From: Enterococcus raffinosus
GTDB taxonomy: Bacteria > Bacillota > Bacilli > Lactobacillales > Enterococcaceae
NCBI RefSeq assembly: GCF_001886185.1
Contig: NZ_JXLA01000013.1
Location: forward strand, 1-64,000
Direction: 5' to 3'
DNA length: 64,000 nt
In this document: positions 16,560-24,940 of the stretch, in pieces
Layout: the number at the start of each line of letters is the position of its first letter
Numbering within the stretch: the first letter of the stretch is position 1
The notes under the pieces: generated by a model
Told to the model about the DNA's origin: nothing
The model's input: only the letters and a program-made list of their open reading frames with translations
The model's database searches: none
Program-made: the position numbers and the translations under genes

Positions 16560-16760
16560 ATGTTAGTCATTACTTATGAATTAAACGGATCCCAAAAAGA
16601 AAAAACTTATACGAATGCCAATGATTTCGTAGCAGCTCAATTGAAAGAGGTTCCCGATTTGCCTGATTATTACCATGTTGTAAAAGCAACAGTGGATAGT
16701 AAAGAAATTGGTTTAACCGACAAAACGATCAGCGGACTCTTTAACTACTTAAACAAATAA
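16560..16760 (+). CDS. Small cytoplasmic protein, DUF4649-like
   Basis: The 66-aa protein begins MLVITYELNGSQKEKTYTNANDF and ends GLFNYLNK, with no signal peptide or membrane segment. It resembles the small DUF4649 proteins of streptococci and enterococci in size and strand pattern, but this is a memory-based match. The ribosome site (GAGAGAAG) is weak. Its own promoter and a strong terminator immediately after the stop support a real monocistronic gene. It is divergent from pstS and could be touched by the Pho boxes; function is unknown. Confidence 0.65.
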   Translation: MLVITYELNGSQKEKTYTNANDFVAAQLKEVPDLPDYYHVVKATVDSKEIGLTDKTISGLFNYLNK

Positions 16761-16804
16761 AAAGAAACGATCAAATCGAAAAATTGATTTGATCGTTTCT
16801 TTTT
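16759..16804. terminator. Bidirectional terminator
   Basis: Perfect 18-bp stem (16760-16777 with 16786-16803) with flanking A/T runs, between convergent genes. Confidence 0.9.
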
Positions 16805-17969
16805 ATTTTCCTACATAGGCTGCCAAACGATTCATTGCTTCAACCAAATTCTCCATGGAAGCCGCATAACTGATTCGAACATAGCCTTCCCCTTCAGGTC
16901 CAAAGGCAATTCCTGGAATAATTGCTAATTGATTTTTTTCAGCTAAATCAATACAAAAGGCCATTGAATCCTGTTCTAAATTCGCTGGGATTTTGGCAAA
17001 GATATAAAACGCCCCAGAAGGACGTGCGACATCAAACCCTAGTTTCGTCATCGCTTGATAAACATAATCCCGACGCTCACGATATTCTTCTCTCATTATC
17101 TCTGCATCTGATATTCCTTGTACTAATGCACGGACCGCAGCTTTTTGTGAAATCGTGGAAGCTGCTGTTACTAAATATTGATGAACTTTTATAATCTGCT
17201 CGGTTAACTCAACCGGTGCAAAAATAAAGCCAATCCGCCAACCCGTCATCGCATGGGATTTTGATAAACCATTAATTAAAATCGTTTGTTCCCTCAAATA
17301 TTTTCCAAAGGAAACATGCTTTGTTTCATAATTCAATTCACTATAAATTTCATCACTGATTACAAAAACCGGATATTTTTTTAAGGTTTCACTTAACGCT
17401 AAAACTTCTGCTTCATTGTAGGCAACACCCGTTGGATTGGATGGTGAAGTGATAATGATCGCTTTCACCTTATCACCATGCTCTGCCATCGCCTGGTCAA
17501 TCTGTTCAGGAGTTAAAACAAACCCAGTCTCCCGTGTATCAATATAAACAGGCTCCGCTCCCGCCAATAAAATTAATGGCTCATACCCTGGGTAGGTCGG
17601 TGCCGGAAGCAAAACCTTATCTCCCGCCTCTAAAATTGATAGCAAACTCGCCGACAGAGCCTCAGTTGCTCCGACTGTCACCAAAACCTCAGTCGTTGGA
17701 TCATAATTGACTGTATATTTCTCTGATAAAAAACGACTTGCCGCTTCTCGAACATCCATCAACCCAGACATCCCTGTATAGTGACTAAAATTATCCCTAA
17801 TTGCTTGCTGCCCTGCTTCTTTCACGTGCTCGGGGGTATTAAAATCCGGCTCGCCTAATGTCAACTTTAGCATATTAGGAATTCCCGAGACTTTTTCATC
17901 AAATTGACGAATCAATGAGACGGCGATTTCGTAAACATTTTTGTTAAATCGATCTTGCAATTTATTCAT
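16803..17969 (-). CDS. Class I/II PLP-dependent aminotransferase (PatA/AraT-like)
   Basis: The 388-aa fold-type I enzyme has LGEPDFNTPEHV and NFSHYTGMSGLMDVR near the N-terminus, SPSNPTGVAY, DEIYSEL, and the PLP-lysine motif INGLSKSHAMTGWRIGF (Lys about 234). In lactobacillales close relatives act on aromatic or other neutral amino acids or are annotated as N-acetyl-diaminopimelate aminotransferase; the sequence alone does not settle the substrate. GGAGGGG is close upstream of the ATG. It is a single gene with its own promoter and shares a terminator with the small gene on the other strand. Confidence 0.9.
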   Translation of the reverse strand: MNKLQDRFNKNVYEIAVSLIRQFDEKVSGIPNMLKLTLGEPDFNTPEHVKEAGQQAIRDNFSHYTGMSGLMDVREAASRFLSEKYTVNYDPTTEVLVTVGATEALSASLLSILEAGDKVLLPAPTYPGYEPLILLAGAEPVYIDTRETGFVLTPEQIDQAMAEHGDKVKAIIITSPSNPTGVAYNEAEVLALSETLKKYPVFVISDEIYSELNYETKHVSFGKYLREQTILINGLSKSHAMTGWRIGFIFAPVELTEQIIKVHQYLVTAASTISQKAAVRALVQGISDAEIMREEYRERRDYVYQAMTKLGFDVARPSGAFYIFAKIPANLEQDSMAFCIDLAEKNQLAIIPGIAFGPEGEGYVRISYAASMENLVEAMNRLAAYVGK

Positions 17970-17990
17970 ATAACCCCTCCATTTCTAATC

Positions 17991-18018
17991 ATATTATCAC
18001 AATCTCTCAGATAGTAAA
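17991..18018 (-). promoter_or_regulatory. Aminotransferase promoter
   Basis: TTTACT (18013-18018), 16-bp spacer ending TGA, TAATAT (17991-17996) on the minus strand. Confidence 0.6.
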
Positions 18019-18134
18019 GAAAAAATAGTTCACTTTTATCTGCTTTACAGCAATGATTTGAAAATTTTCTTGCTTATTACAACGATAATTTTTACTTTCG
18101 GAAGCCCCTTTATAAAAATTCAGGTTAAGCCGCT

Positions 18135-18163
18135 ATTCTTTTTTTAGAATTGAAAAAAAGAAT
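18135..18163. repeat. A/T-rich inverted repeat in the 17970-18317 gap
   Basis: Eleven-bp arms (18135-18145 with 18153-18163) around a 7-nt centre, with no T-run to suggest termination. Otherwise this gap holds only the two flanking promoters. Confidence 0.5.
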
Positions 18164-18255
18164 CAATAAGAAAAAATTTGAAATTAAACAGGTGATTATT
18201 TGTTGATAACAGTATAAAAGAACTTTCATTATTATTAGCTTTTCAGAGTTTTATG

Positions 18256-18284
18256 TTGAATTGACCATTTATGAATCATAAAAT
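18256..18284 (+). promoter_or_regulatory. Promoter of the membrane protein gene at 18318
   Basis: TTGAAT, 17-bp spacer, TAAAAT (18279-18284); AAGGAGGG follows before the start. Confidence 0.6.
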
Positions 18285-18317
18285 AACCGTAGATAACGCT
18301 TTAAGGAGGGCTATTTG

Positions 18318-18701
18318 ATGGTTAAAAAAAGAATCATGCAATTACCATTCATTTTCTATTTGATTCCGTACGTTCATCTCTCTCTAGCGATAGATTATTT
18401 ATTTGATTCAATCGTGGGAATTTTTTTCTTTTTAGTACTTACTGTCATTCTCGGGTATTATGCCAAAGCCAGTCAACAACTTTCTTTATTAATAGCTGGA
18501 AATATCCTTAATATACTACTAAGTTGCGCGTTAATAAGCTTTAAAAGTCCTTTAGTTAGTTTGTACCATTCTTCTTCTCCATATTTTGCGGCGATCCCAC
18601 TAATTGTGCTTTTTCTAATGACACAACTGACAGGCATATTTTGGGGATATACGTTGCATAAAGAAACTGTTCTTTCTGTCAATAAAGAAAAAAAGAATTA
18701 A
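18318..18701 (+). CDS. Hypothetical four-helix membrane protein
   Basis: The 127-aa protein is very hydrophobic, with about four membrane segments (near residues 8-24, 28-48, 54-74 and 90-110) and a short charged tail. No family is recognised. The ATG at 18318 is 8 nt after GGAGG; the TTG three bases earlier is less well spaced. It is monocistronic with promoter and terminator. It is more AT-rich than the flanking enzyme genes, as expected for membrane proteins. Confidence 0.75.
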   Translation: MVKKRIMQLPFIFYLIPYVHLSLAIDYLFDSIVGIFFFLVLTVILGYYAKASQQLSLLIAGNILNILLSCALISFKSPLVSLYHSSSPYFAAIPLIVLFLMTQLTGIFWGYTLHKETVLSVNKEKKN

Positions 18702-18707
18702 GAGCAT

Positions 18708-18747
18708 ATAAAAAGCTTCTGATCCGTAAGGAACTGAAGCTTTTTCT
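18708..18747. terminator. Bidirectional terminator
   Basis: AAAAAGCTTC (18710-18719) pairs with GAAGCTTTTT (18736-18745); shared with the convergent AraC-type gene. Confidence 0.8.
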
Positions 18748-18748
18748 C

Positions 18749-19660
18749 TTAACCTTTGACAAGCTCTTTTGTTGGCTTGATCCATATTTCGATTTTGGGT
18801 TCATCTGTCACATTCACATACTTCTGGATCAAAAAAGGTTCCATGTCTTCCTTACCGATTCCATGCCTTTTTAGCCATGTTTCAAAGAAGTAATTGTTCG
18901 CCTTATACAATGCATCCTCAACTAAATAGTCAAAACTTTCAGCTTCGAATGTACAAACATAATATTTCCCCGGTTCAACACTCAGTTGATTAAACCCGTT
19001 TATTGGGCTATTATCAGAGCTAGCTCCTACAAAATACTGTACTTTTCCAGGAATAGCATCCGTCGAAAAATAATCGATGGATAGCCCCTCTGCTAATAAA
19101 TTGGGAATCCCTTTCTTTTTTTCGAGAAACGCATCCCATAACTCGATCAAGGTGTTTACACCAACCGTATTCATTTCTTTTGAATCGATTTTTTTTGAGA
19201 CACCCGTATAATATTCTGTTTCCTTTAATACACGTTGATTTATTTCTAACACCATATCATCCACCATCAGTGGCACATCTTCATCGACCATCGTATAGTA
19301 GATCGATAGATCTGGTTTTAAAAAATCCGTCAGTAACAGATTATTTCTTCTATAAGCTTCAGGTGTTATACAATAAATTTCTTTAAAAGCTTTCGTAAAA
19401 CTTTCATGGCTGTTGAACCCATATTCTAGAGCAATATCCGCAATCCTTAGATTCGTTGCTTTCAATAAAGGTTTCGCATTTGCAACTCTTCTAGCCTTTA
19501 TATACTCCTTTACTGTCTTTCCAACTAGACGACTGAATAATTTTTGGAAATAATACATGGATAAATAAGAAACGTTCGCTAATTCTTCTATTGATAATTC
19601 TTCCTTGATATTCTCTTCAATATAGTCCACTGATTGCTGAATGGCTTCCCACGCGTGCAT
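18749..19660 (-). CDS. AraC family regulator with C-terminal effector-binding domain
   Basis: About 303 aa. The N-terminal part (to about residue 105) is an AraC DNA-binding domain with two helix-turn-helix units (ELSIEELANVSYLSMYYFQKLFSRLVG and LRIADIALEYGFNSHESFTKAFKEI). The rest resembles the GyrI-like ligand domain of SoxS/Rob-type regulators (GKYYVCTFEAESFDYLVEDALYK, EPFLIQKYV, PKIEIWIKP). Such proteins sense small hydrophobic molecules or drugs. ATG at 19660 is favoured; a GTG 9 nt upstream is too close to GGGAG. No co-transcribed target is adjacent. Confidence 0.88.
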   Translation of the reverse strand: MHAWEAIQQSVDYIEENIKEELSIEELANVSYLSMYYFQKLFSRLVGKTVKEYIKARRVANAKPLLKATNLRIADIALEYGFNSHESFTKAFKEIYCITPEAYRRNNLLLTDFLKPDLSIYYTMVDEDVPLMVDDMVLEINQRVLKETEYYTGVSKKIDSKEMNTVGVNTLIELWDAFLEKKKGIPNLLAEGLSIDYFSTDAIPGKVQYFVGASSDNSPINGFNQLSVEPGKYYVCTFEAESFDYLVEDALYKANNYFFETWLKRHGIGKEDMEPFLIQKYVNVTDEPKIEIWIKPTKELVKG

Positions 19661-19729
19661 CCTGTTCACTCTCCCTTATAAGAAAAGCTTAGCATAAGTT
19701 TTTGTTATAGGCTTGTCCCCCAATGTCCT

Positions 19730-19918
19730 CTATTTCTTATCTATTTCATCAATAGGAGTAATGACTGGTTTTCCATCCTTGTCCAACAAAGGGGTCAAGC
19801 CTCCTGCATAACCGACTTTGTTAAACAAATAATTCACTCCTGTTTCACGGTCAATAAAGATCATGAGCGCATCTAACTTTCCTTGAGCGTATACTCTTAC
19901 AAAACGTTCTTTCGCCAT
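19730..19918 (-). CDS. Small DUF6440-like protein
   Basis: The 62-aa protein reads RFVRVYAQGKLDALMIFIDRETGVNYLFNKVGYAGGLTPLLDKDGKPVI, a compact beta-rich domain matching the DUF6440 pattern (RETGVNYL, GYAGGLTPLLD). Function is unknown. GGAGG is 7 nt before the ATG at 19918; the ATG at 19924 is too near. No signal peptide. It stands alone between two regulator genes. Confidence 0.8.
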   Translation of the reverse strand: MAKERFVRVYAQGKLDALMIFIDRETGVNYLFNKVGYAGGLTPLLDKDGKPVITPIDEIDKK

Positions 19919-19966
19919 TTCCATTCCTCCTTTCCTTTTTGTAACGCTTTCATTAAAACTACAACT

Positions 19967-19995
19967 AGCGTAGCATATCGATAGAAGGCAAACAA
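19967..19995 (-). promoter_or_regulatory. Promoter of the DUF6440-like gene
   Basis: TTGTTT (19990-19995), 17-bp spacer ending TGC, TACGCT (19967-19972). A cre-like sequence one base short of consensus lies at about 19941-19954. Confidence 0.5.
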
Positions 19996-20021
19996 TTATT
20001 AATCGTCATGATTCTTCAAAA

Positions 20022-20058
20022 AAACAAAAAGAAATCTTTTGAACAAGACTTCTTTTTG
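20022..20058 (-). terminator. Terminator of the ABC-MerR operon
   Basis: Thirteen-bp stem with one mismatch (20026-20038 with 20045-20057) and a minus-strand T-run. Confidence 0.8.
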
Positions 20059-20062
20059 CTTC

Positions 20063-20890
20063 TCATATTTTCTTAACTGGTATTTGAATTTCTGTTAACC
20101 AATCGTCTTCGTTATCCTTATTCCACATTCCATCAATATAGTTTTCCCGAATAGAATCGATAATTTCATATCCGTTTTCTTCAGTAAACTTAATCGCCGC
20201 AGCAAATGCTTTCGGAATCGATGTATATGGTCCCTTATGCATTGTACAAACTGCCATTGGAACTTCAGGAATTACCTTGAATTTCAAGTCACCGAAATCC
20301 TCTTTCTGTTCTGTTACTGCTTCACAAACCTCGACACCAATATTTTCATCTTTATATTCATTGTCATAATAAATATTGAAACAGTATTCGGGCATCGCAC
20401 AGACACAACCGGCTTTCTCCATCATTGCACCCATCTCTGGCATGATAGAACTCAATGATTCAAAATTTGGAATTACTTTTTTCATCGATGCCACAATGAC
20501 TTCTGGTAATCGTTTGACTACCATATGATAACTTTCTTCTTCCTGTTGTAAATACCCTTCAATCTGCGAGAGCATCGACATGCGTTCAGATATCTCTTTC
20601 ATTAATTGCTGTTTTTTTCGACGTAAGATTCGCTGCTCACTTACTCCATCTTGAACCTGCTTAATTTCTTCAATGCTATAGCCGATTCTTCGAAGAGCTA
20701 AAAGCCGGTGCAGTGGTTCTAACTGGCTAGAGCTATAATAACGATACCCATTATCTGGATCAATGAAGCGGGGGCGAAGCAGCCCCACTTCATCATAGTA
20801 ACGTAATGTTTTGATCGTCACTTGGTTCATTTTTGAAAACATACCAATTCGATATAGTTTTTCTTCAATCTTTTCACATTCGTAGTCCAT
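20063..20890 (-). CDS. MerR family regulator with GyrI-like effector domain
   Basis: About 275 aa. The MerR DNA-binding domain (YRIGMFSKMNQVTIKTLRYYDEVGLLRPRFIDPDNGYRYYSSSQLEPLHRLLALRRIGYSIEEIKQV abbreviated here: helix-turn-helix about 15-35, wing with GYRYY about 50) is followed by a coiled coil (about 85-115) and a BmrR/GyrI-type ligand domain (about 120-275, with MAVCTMHKGPYTSIPKAF). It is predicted to activate its operon when bound to a drug-like ligand. GAGGAG precedes the ATG at 20890. It is the last gene of the ABC operon, whose promoter has the 19-bp spacer MerR regulators require. Confidence 0.92.
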   Translation of the reverse strand: MDYECEKIEEKLYRIGMFSKMNQVTIKTLRYYDEVGLLRPRFIDPDNGYRYYSSSQLEPLHRLLALRRIGYSIEEIKQVQDGVSEQRILRRKKQQLMKEISERMSMLSQIEGYLQQEEESYHMVVKRLPEVIVASMKKVIPNFESLSSIMPEMGAMMEKAGCVCAMPEYCFNIYYDNEYKDENIGVEVCEAVTEQKEDFGDLKFKVIPEVPMAVCTMHKGPYTSIPKAFAAAIKFTEENGYEIIDSIRENYIDGMWNKDNEDDWLTEIQIPVKKI

Positions 20891-20910
20891 GAAATTCTCC
20901 TCTTTTTTTA

Positions 20911-21651
20911 TTATTCCCAACGAAAGAGTTTTGCCGCTAAACCAAATCCTAAGATAGTAATTCCTATCAAGAGTACCAACACAAATTGAGGATTTCCTAC
21001 AGACTGATTAAGACTTACACTTTTCAACAATTGCACTCCCTGTGTTAATGGTAGAATATTCGCAATCCTTTGCATCCCATTTGGAAATAACTCAAACGGA
21101 ATAACTGCACCCGATAAAAACAGCATTGGGAAATAAACCAAACTGCAAATCAAGTTTGCAATCTTAATATTTTTACACAAACTAGCGATCAATAGTCCTA
21201 AACTATACATCGAAATCATAACCAAAAAATAACTTGCAATTAATAATCCCCAGCTTCCCTGCATGTGGTAATCAAGAAAGAAAACAGCGACGAATGCAAC
21301 TAATCCTGCGGAAATAATTGCTGTGATCATTGCAATCAGCACTTGAGTCGCTATCAAATGAACTGGTGAAGCGGGAGTCACAAAAAAATGTTTCAGTATT
21401 TTCTTATCTCGATAATCACATATTGTTAGTGGAATTCCCATGAAAGCAGTAGCACATATTCCCACTACTAAAAGGGAACTGAAACTGCTATCTAAAAAAG
21501 TATAAGAAGTAGTGCCGGCTTGTTTGTTTCCTGCAATCATCGTCGTCAACAATAAGACACCTAATGGCATACCGATGCCAAAAAGAACACCGTCAATTGA
21601 CCGGAGCGCTAATTTACCTTCCACTTTTGCTAAACTAAGAACTTTATTCAT
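20911..21651 (-). CDS. ABC-2 type transporter permease
   Basis: The 246-aa membrane protein has about six segments, including LFGIGMPLGVLLLTTMI near residues 26-42 and the C-terminal ABC-2 block LICSLVYFPMLFLSGAVIPFELFPNGMQRIANILPLTQGVQLL (about 177-220; positions given for the segment as a whole). It forms an exporter with the upstream ATPase. The ATG at 21651 has GGGGAGG six bases upstream and overlaps the ATPase stop region. The substrate is probably a drug or lipid-like compound, inferred from the MerR gene in the operon. Confidence 0.88.
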   Translation of the reverse strand: MNKVLSLAKVEGKLALRSIDGVLFGIGMPLGVLLLTTMIAGNKQAGTTSYTFLDSSFSSLLVVGICATAFMGIPLTICDYRDKKILKHFFVTPASPVHLIATQVLIAMITAIISAGLVAFVAVFFLDYHMQGSWGLLIASYFLVMISMYSLGLLIASLCKNIKIANLICSLVYFPMLFLSGAVIPFELFPNGMQRIANILPLTQGVQLLKSVSLNQSVGNPQFVLVLLIGITILGFGLAAKLFRWE

Positions 21652-22366
21652 ACTCATCCTCCCCTACATACCACAGATAAGCCTCTTCTAAACTATTCTG
21701 GGAACTTTCCTCTAGCAATTCTGAGATTGATCCCTCCGCTACGATATTCCCACGTTTAATCAAAAGTAGTCGATCACAAAGAGTCTCTGCTTCTTCCATA
21801 TAATGAGTCGTCAAGAAAATAGTTAAATTCGTCTCCTTGAGTTTCAATAATGTTTGCCAAACACTTCTCCGTGCCTCTGTATCCAGTCCTGTCGTCAATT
21901 CATCCAAAAAAATAATTTCTGGATTAGGAATCAATGCGAGGACAATAGAAAGTTTTTGTCTTTCCCCACCAGAAAGCTTCTCAACAAATTGTGATTCAAA
22001 TCTTTCCAGTTTAAACAAACTTAGTAATTCACGGTAAGAACGAGGCTGCTTATACAAACTAGAAAGTTCTCGACATAACTCGCCTACACGAATGTTGTTT
22101 TGATAACTAGACGATTGCAATTGAACACCTACTCGCTCAAAAACTTCACGGCGCTGCTTGCGCGGATCGAATCCTAAAATCTTGGCTGAACCTTGATCTG
22201 GACGTTTAATTCCTAAAAGTGTTTCAATAGTCGTCGTTTTTCCTGCCCCATTTGGTCCTAACAAACCGAAAACCTCACCTTTTCTGATGGTAAAGCTCAG
22301 TTGATTAATGATATTTCTCCCACCGATTCCCTTAGTTAGTTGTTCTGCCTCGATAGCTACATTCAT
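21644..22366 (-). CDS. ABC transporter ATP-binding protein (drug-export type)
   Basis: The 240-aa ATPase shows Walker A GLLGPNGAGKTTT (about 34-46), signature KLSGGERQK, Walker B PEIIFLDELTTGLD and switch His in LTTHYMEEAETLCDR. This belongs to the DrrA/CcmA-like export group. GGGGAGG precedes the ATG. It is the first gene of an operon with an ABC-2 permease and a MerR regulator, overlapping the permease gene by a few bases. Confidence 0.92.
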   Translation of the reverse strand: MNVAIEAEQLTKGIGGRNIINQLSFTIRKGEVFGLLGPNGAGKTTTIETLLGIKRPDQGSAKILGFDPRKQRREVFERVGVQLQSSSYQNNIRVGELCRELSSLYKQPRSYRELLSLFKLERFESQFVEKLSGGERQKLSIVLALIPNPEIIFLDELTTGLDTEARRSVWQTLLKLKETNLTIFLTTHYMEEAETLCDRLLLIKRGNIVAEGSISELLEESSQNSLEEAYLWYVGEDEYE

Positions 22367-22389
22367 TGTGTTCCTCCCCTTTCACTAAC

Positions 22390-22420
22390 AGAATACTGTC
22401 TCCTGTTAAGGGAGAGTCAA
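22390..22420 (-). promoter_or_regulatory. MerR-type promoter with 19-bp spacer
   Basis: TTGACT (22415-22420) and TATTCT (22390-22395) are separated by 19 bp. The spacer carries the dyad CTCC-CTTAACA-GGAG. MerR activators act on such over-long spacers by twisting the DNA, so the regulator at 20063 probably activates this promoter. Confidence 0.8.
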
Positions 22421-22434
22421 TCACCAAAGTAAAT

Positions 22435-22833
22435 TTATTTTGGTTTCACAATAAAAATCGTTCCTTCTTTTTGATACCCTTGCTTTTCATAGTATGGATC
22501 GACATCACTCATAACATAAACCATCTGATCAGGGAAATCTTTACAAGCCTGCTCCATCAAGTATCGACCATAGTTTTTTCCTCGAGAATCTGCGTTAACC
22601 AATAAATCATAAACATATACGCCAAAGCCATCATCCTCTCGGCAACGAGCATACCCACAAATTTTATTCTCCTCCAAAATCAGATATGTCAAAGATGTTT
22701 CTAATGCCGTCGCATATTTTGTTCTTCCGTCACCAAAACAATAGTCATGCCAATCAGATTCTTTTTCCATCATTGTGAATAATTCTTTTTCATCAGTCTT
22801 TTTATACATCCGAATCTGCCAGTTTTTTTCCAT
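22435..22833 (-). CDS. GNAT family N-acetyltransferase
   Basis: The 132-aa protein has a minimal GNAT fold. A strand pair GFGVYVYDLLVNADSRGKNYGRYLMEQA (about 69-96) contains the acetyl-CoA loop R-G-K-N-Y-G, and the C-terminus ends PYYEKQGYQKEGTIFIVK. The start at 22833 uses AAAAGGA 8 nt upstream; upstream in-frame residues read through the ribF terminator and are rejected. The substrate is unknown. Confidence 0.82.
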   Translation of the reverse strand: MEKNWQIRMYKKTDEKELFTMMEKESDWHDYCFGDGRTKYATALETSLTYLILEENKICGYARCREDDGFGVYVYDLLVNADSRGKNYGRYLMEQACKDFPDQMVYVMSDVDPYYEKQGYQKEGTIFIVKPK

Positions 22834-22899
22834 CCCATTCATCCTTTTTATTTTTATGATAGCAAAAATTTGACCATTCTGCTTTAATGCTTTTTTCTC

Positions 22900-22929
22900 G
22901 AAAAAAAAGACACTCATTTCTGAGTGTCT
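22900..22929 (-). terminator. ribF terminator
   Basis: Nine-bp perfect stem (22908-22916 with 22921-22929), loop of four, eight T on the minus strand. The stem begins inside the ribF stop codon. Confidence 0.9.
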
Positions 22930-23875
22930 ATAACTGGTTAAAGTAATCTCTCGTACCCTGCTCATCTTCTTCTAGTTGCTTAATTAGGCCTTGAGCAGAC
23001 TCAAAGGCTACTTGCCCACGCAGCATATGATACCAACGGACTTTGACTTTTTCTCCATAAATCTCTTGATTGAAATCCAAAATATTGATTTCTACTGTCA
23101 ACATCCGATTAGAGCCAAAGGTGTCGTTATGACCAATTGACCCCATCGCTGGATACCAGTCATCACCGATTTTGATCTGATTTACATAAACACCTTCTCT
23201 AGGTAATTTCATATCATCAGGCACTTGAATATTCGCCGTCGGATAGCCTAATGTCCTCCCTCGTGCTTCCCCATGAATGACCGTCCCACTCGTCTCATAA
23301 ATGTATCCTAACAAATGATTGGCCTCGTCTAAACGTCCTTCAGAAAGCAAGCGGCGAATGCGCGATGAACTGATTTTTTCAGTTTCATGTTCTTCTGTTT
23401 TCTTAGCAACAATGATTACTTCAAAACGATCATTCGCATAAGTAGGCAGATGCTTTGCATCAGCAGTTTGATCTTTTCCAAAATTATAATCAAAACCGGA
23501 AACTGCCACCTTTGCATGAAGTCCAACGATGTATTGATCGACAAAATCTTGTGGTTTTAAAGCCGCAAATGAAGAGGTGAATGCTACTTCATAAAGTAGA
23601 TCAACGCCCAGTTCCGACATTCGCTCTTCTTTTTGTCTCAATGTAGAAAGATACTTGATAGGTTTACTTTGTACTTGCTGAAATACCACTGCAGGATGTT
23701 GGTTAAAAGTCATTACTGCTAATTTCAATTTTTTTTCCTGTGCGATCTTTTTTCCAGTCTTGATCACTTCTTGGTGCCCGCGATGAACACCATCGAAAAA
23801 GCCTAAAACTAAAACACAATCACCCGTAGGAATTTCTTCTGGCTTATAGGGATGACGTAGTTTAACAATTTCCAT
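22928..23875 (-). CDS. ribF: Bifunctional riboflavin kinase / FAD synthetase
   Basis: Makes FMN and FAD from riboflavin. The 315-aa protein has an N-terminal nucleotidyltransferase domain (VLVLGFFDGVHRGHQEVI, about 22-39; SGFDYNFGKD) and ISSSRIRRLLSEG, then the C-terminal riboflavin kinase domain (GRTLGYPTANI, GVYVNQIKIGDDWYPAMGSIG, the conserved E in VEINILDF). The ATG begins 3 nt after truB, its usual Firmicute neighbour, and the pair ends in a terminator. Confidence 0.97.
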   Translation of the reverse strand: MEIVKLRHPYKPEEIPTGDCVLVLGFFDGVHRGHQEVIKTGKKIAQEKKLKLAVMTFNQHPAVVFQQVQSKPIKYLSTLRQKEERMSELGVDLLYEVAFTSSFAALKPQDFVDQYIVGLHAKVAVSGFDYNFGKDQTADAKHLPTYANDRFEVIIVAKKTEEHETEKISSSRIRRLLSEGRLDEANHLLGYIYETSGTVIHGEARGRTLGYPTANIQVPDDMKLPREGVYVNQIKIGDDWYPAMGSIGHNDTFGSNRMLTVEINILDFNQEIYGEKVKVRWYHMLRGQVAFESAQGLIKQLEEDEQGTRDYFNQL

Positions 23876-23878
23876 TTG

Positions 23879-24802
23879 CTATACCTCGTTTCGAATCACT
23901 TTACTTGGCTTCAAAAGCCAATTTTTTTCTGGATGCTGACCATAGAGACTGACTAGCAGATTTTGATAGTAGAAAGCGATTAATTTTTCTGGCATCTTTT
24001 TGATTCTAAAAGCTTTCATAGGCAGCACTTGACCATTTTTTACCCTTTGCCAATCCTCCTCTGTTAAATCAATACGAGGAAAGTCTTTCATAGCCTCTTC
24101 AATCGGCTGCAGTGCTTGATCAATCTGCTCATTTTCCATTAATTCGCTAACTTGTGCCAAAGTAACTGCTTGTCCAACTGAAAAACCGCCGCTTGCTAAA
24201 CGCGTTAAATCAGACATATGTGCAGGGTAGCCTAGTTTCTCCCCAAGGTCCACCGCTAATGTTCGAACATAGGTCCCTTTCCCGCAAGTAACTTGAAATC
24301 GCCAGCTTTGTGTCTTGTTCTCTTCATTGTAAACGGGCTCTGTTGTTCGTTGAAAGCTTTCTATGACAGCTTGTCGTTCTGGGCGTTCCACCGTTTCGCC
24401 AGCTCGCGCATATTCATATAAACGTTTGCCATTTACTTTTACCGCTGAGTACATAGGTGGGATTTGTTTGATTGTCCCAATAAATGACTTCATCATTCGA
24501 TCAATTTCTTCTGTCGATAACACGCCGTCCACCGCTTTAGTTTCTACAATGTCGCCACTACGATCCTCAGTTGTCGTTGAAAAACCTAGTGTAATTTCAC
24601 CTTCATAAATTTTCCCACTATCTTGCAGATATTCGATCACCTTAGTTCCCTTTCCTATACAGATGGGTAAGACCCCATCGACATCAGGATCTAATGTTCC
24701 TCCGTGGCCAACTTTTTTTGTTTTTAAAATTTTTCTCAATTTAAAGACACAGTCATGACTTGTCATGCCGCGTTCTTTCCATAACGGCAAAATACCGTCC
24801 AT
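23879..24802 (-). CDS. truB: tRNA pseudouridine(55) synthase
   Basis: Converts U55 to pseudouridine in the T-loop of tRNAs. The 307-aa protein has the catalytic motif GGTLDPDVDGVLPICIG, with the nucleophilic Asp in the DPD segment near residue 40, KRLYEYAR and the GTYVRTLAVDLG motif (about 175-186). A short C-terminal PUA-like tail follows. GAGG precedes the ATG. It is first in the truB-ribF unit. Confidence 0.97.
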   Translation of the reverse strand: MDGILPLWKERGMTSHDCVFKLRKILKTKKVGHGGTLDPDVDGVLPICIGKGTKVIEYLQDSGKIYEGEITLGFSTTTEDRSGDIVETKAVDGVLSTEEIDRMMKSFIGTIKQIPPMYSAVKVNGKRLYEYARAGETVERPERQAVIESFQRTTEPVYNEENKTQSWRFQVTCGKGTYVRTLAVDLGEKLGYPAHMSDLTRLASGGFSVGQAVTLAQVSELMENEQIDQALQPIEEAMKDFPRIDLTEEDWQRVKNGQVLPMKAFRIKKMPEKLIAFYYQNLLVSLYGQHPEKNWLLKPSKVIRNEV

Positions 24803-24907
24803 CGCTGTTTCCTCATTTCATTTTATAATCAACGCTCCCATTATAGCATAGCTAATCTGAGAAATGGCAAGTTAAAGTCGTAGACTAGTTATCCTCTTTT
24901 TTAACAA

Positions 24908-24940
24908 ATAAAAACCGCCATTTATGATGACGGTTTTTAA
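24908..24940 (-). terminator. Antiporter gene terminator
   Basis: Twelve-bp stem with one G.U pair (24910-24921 with 24927-24938); the stop codon lies at its base. Confidence 0.8.

Noticed and set aside
19941-19954. Possible catabolite (cre) site upstream of the DUF6440-like gene
   Set aside because: It is one base short of the consensus spacing, so it is noted only as a near match.
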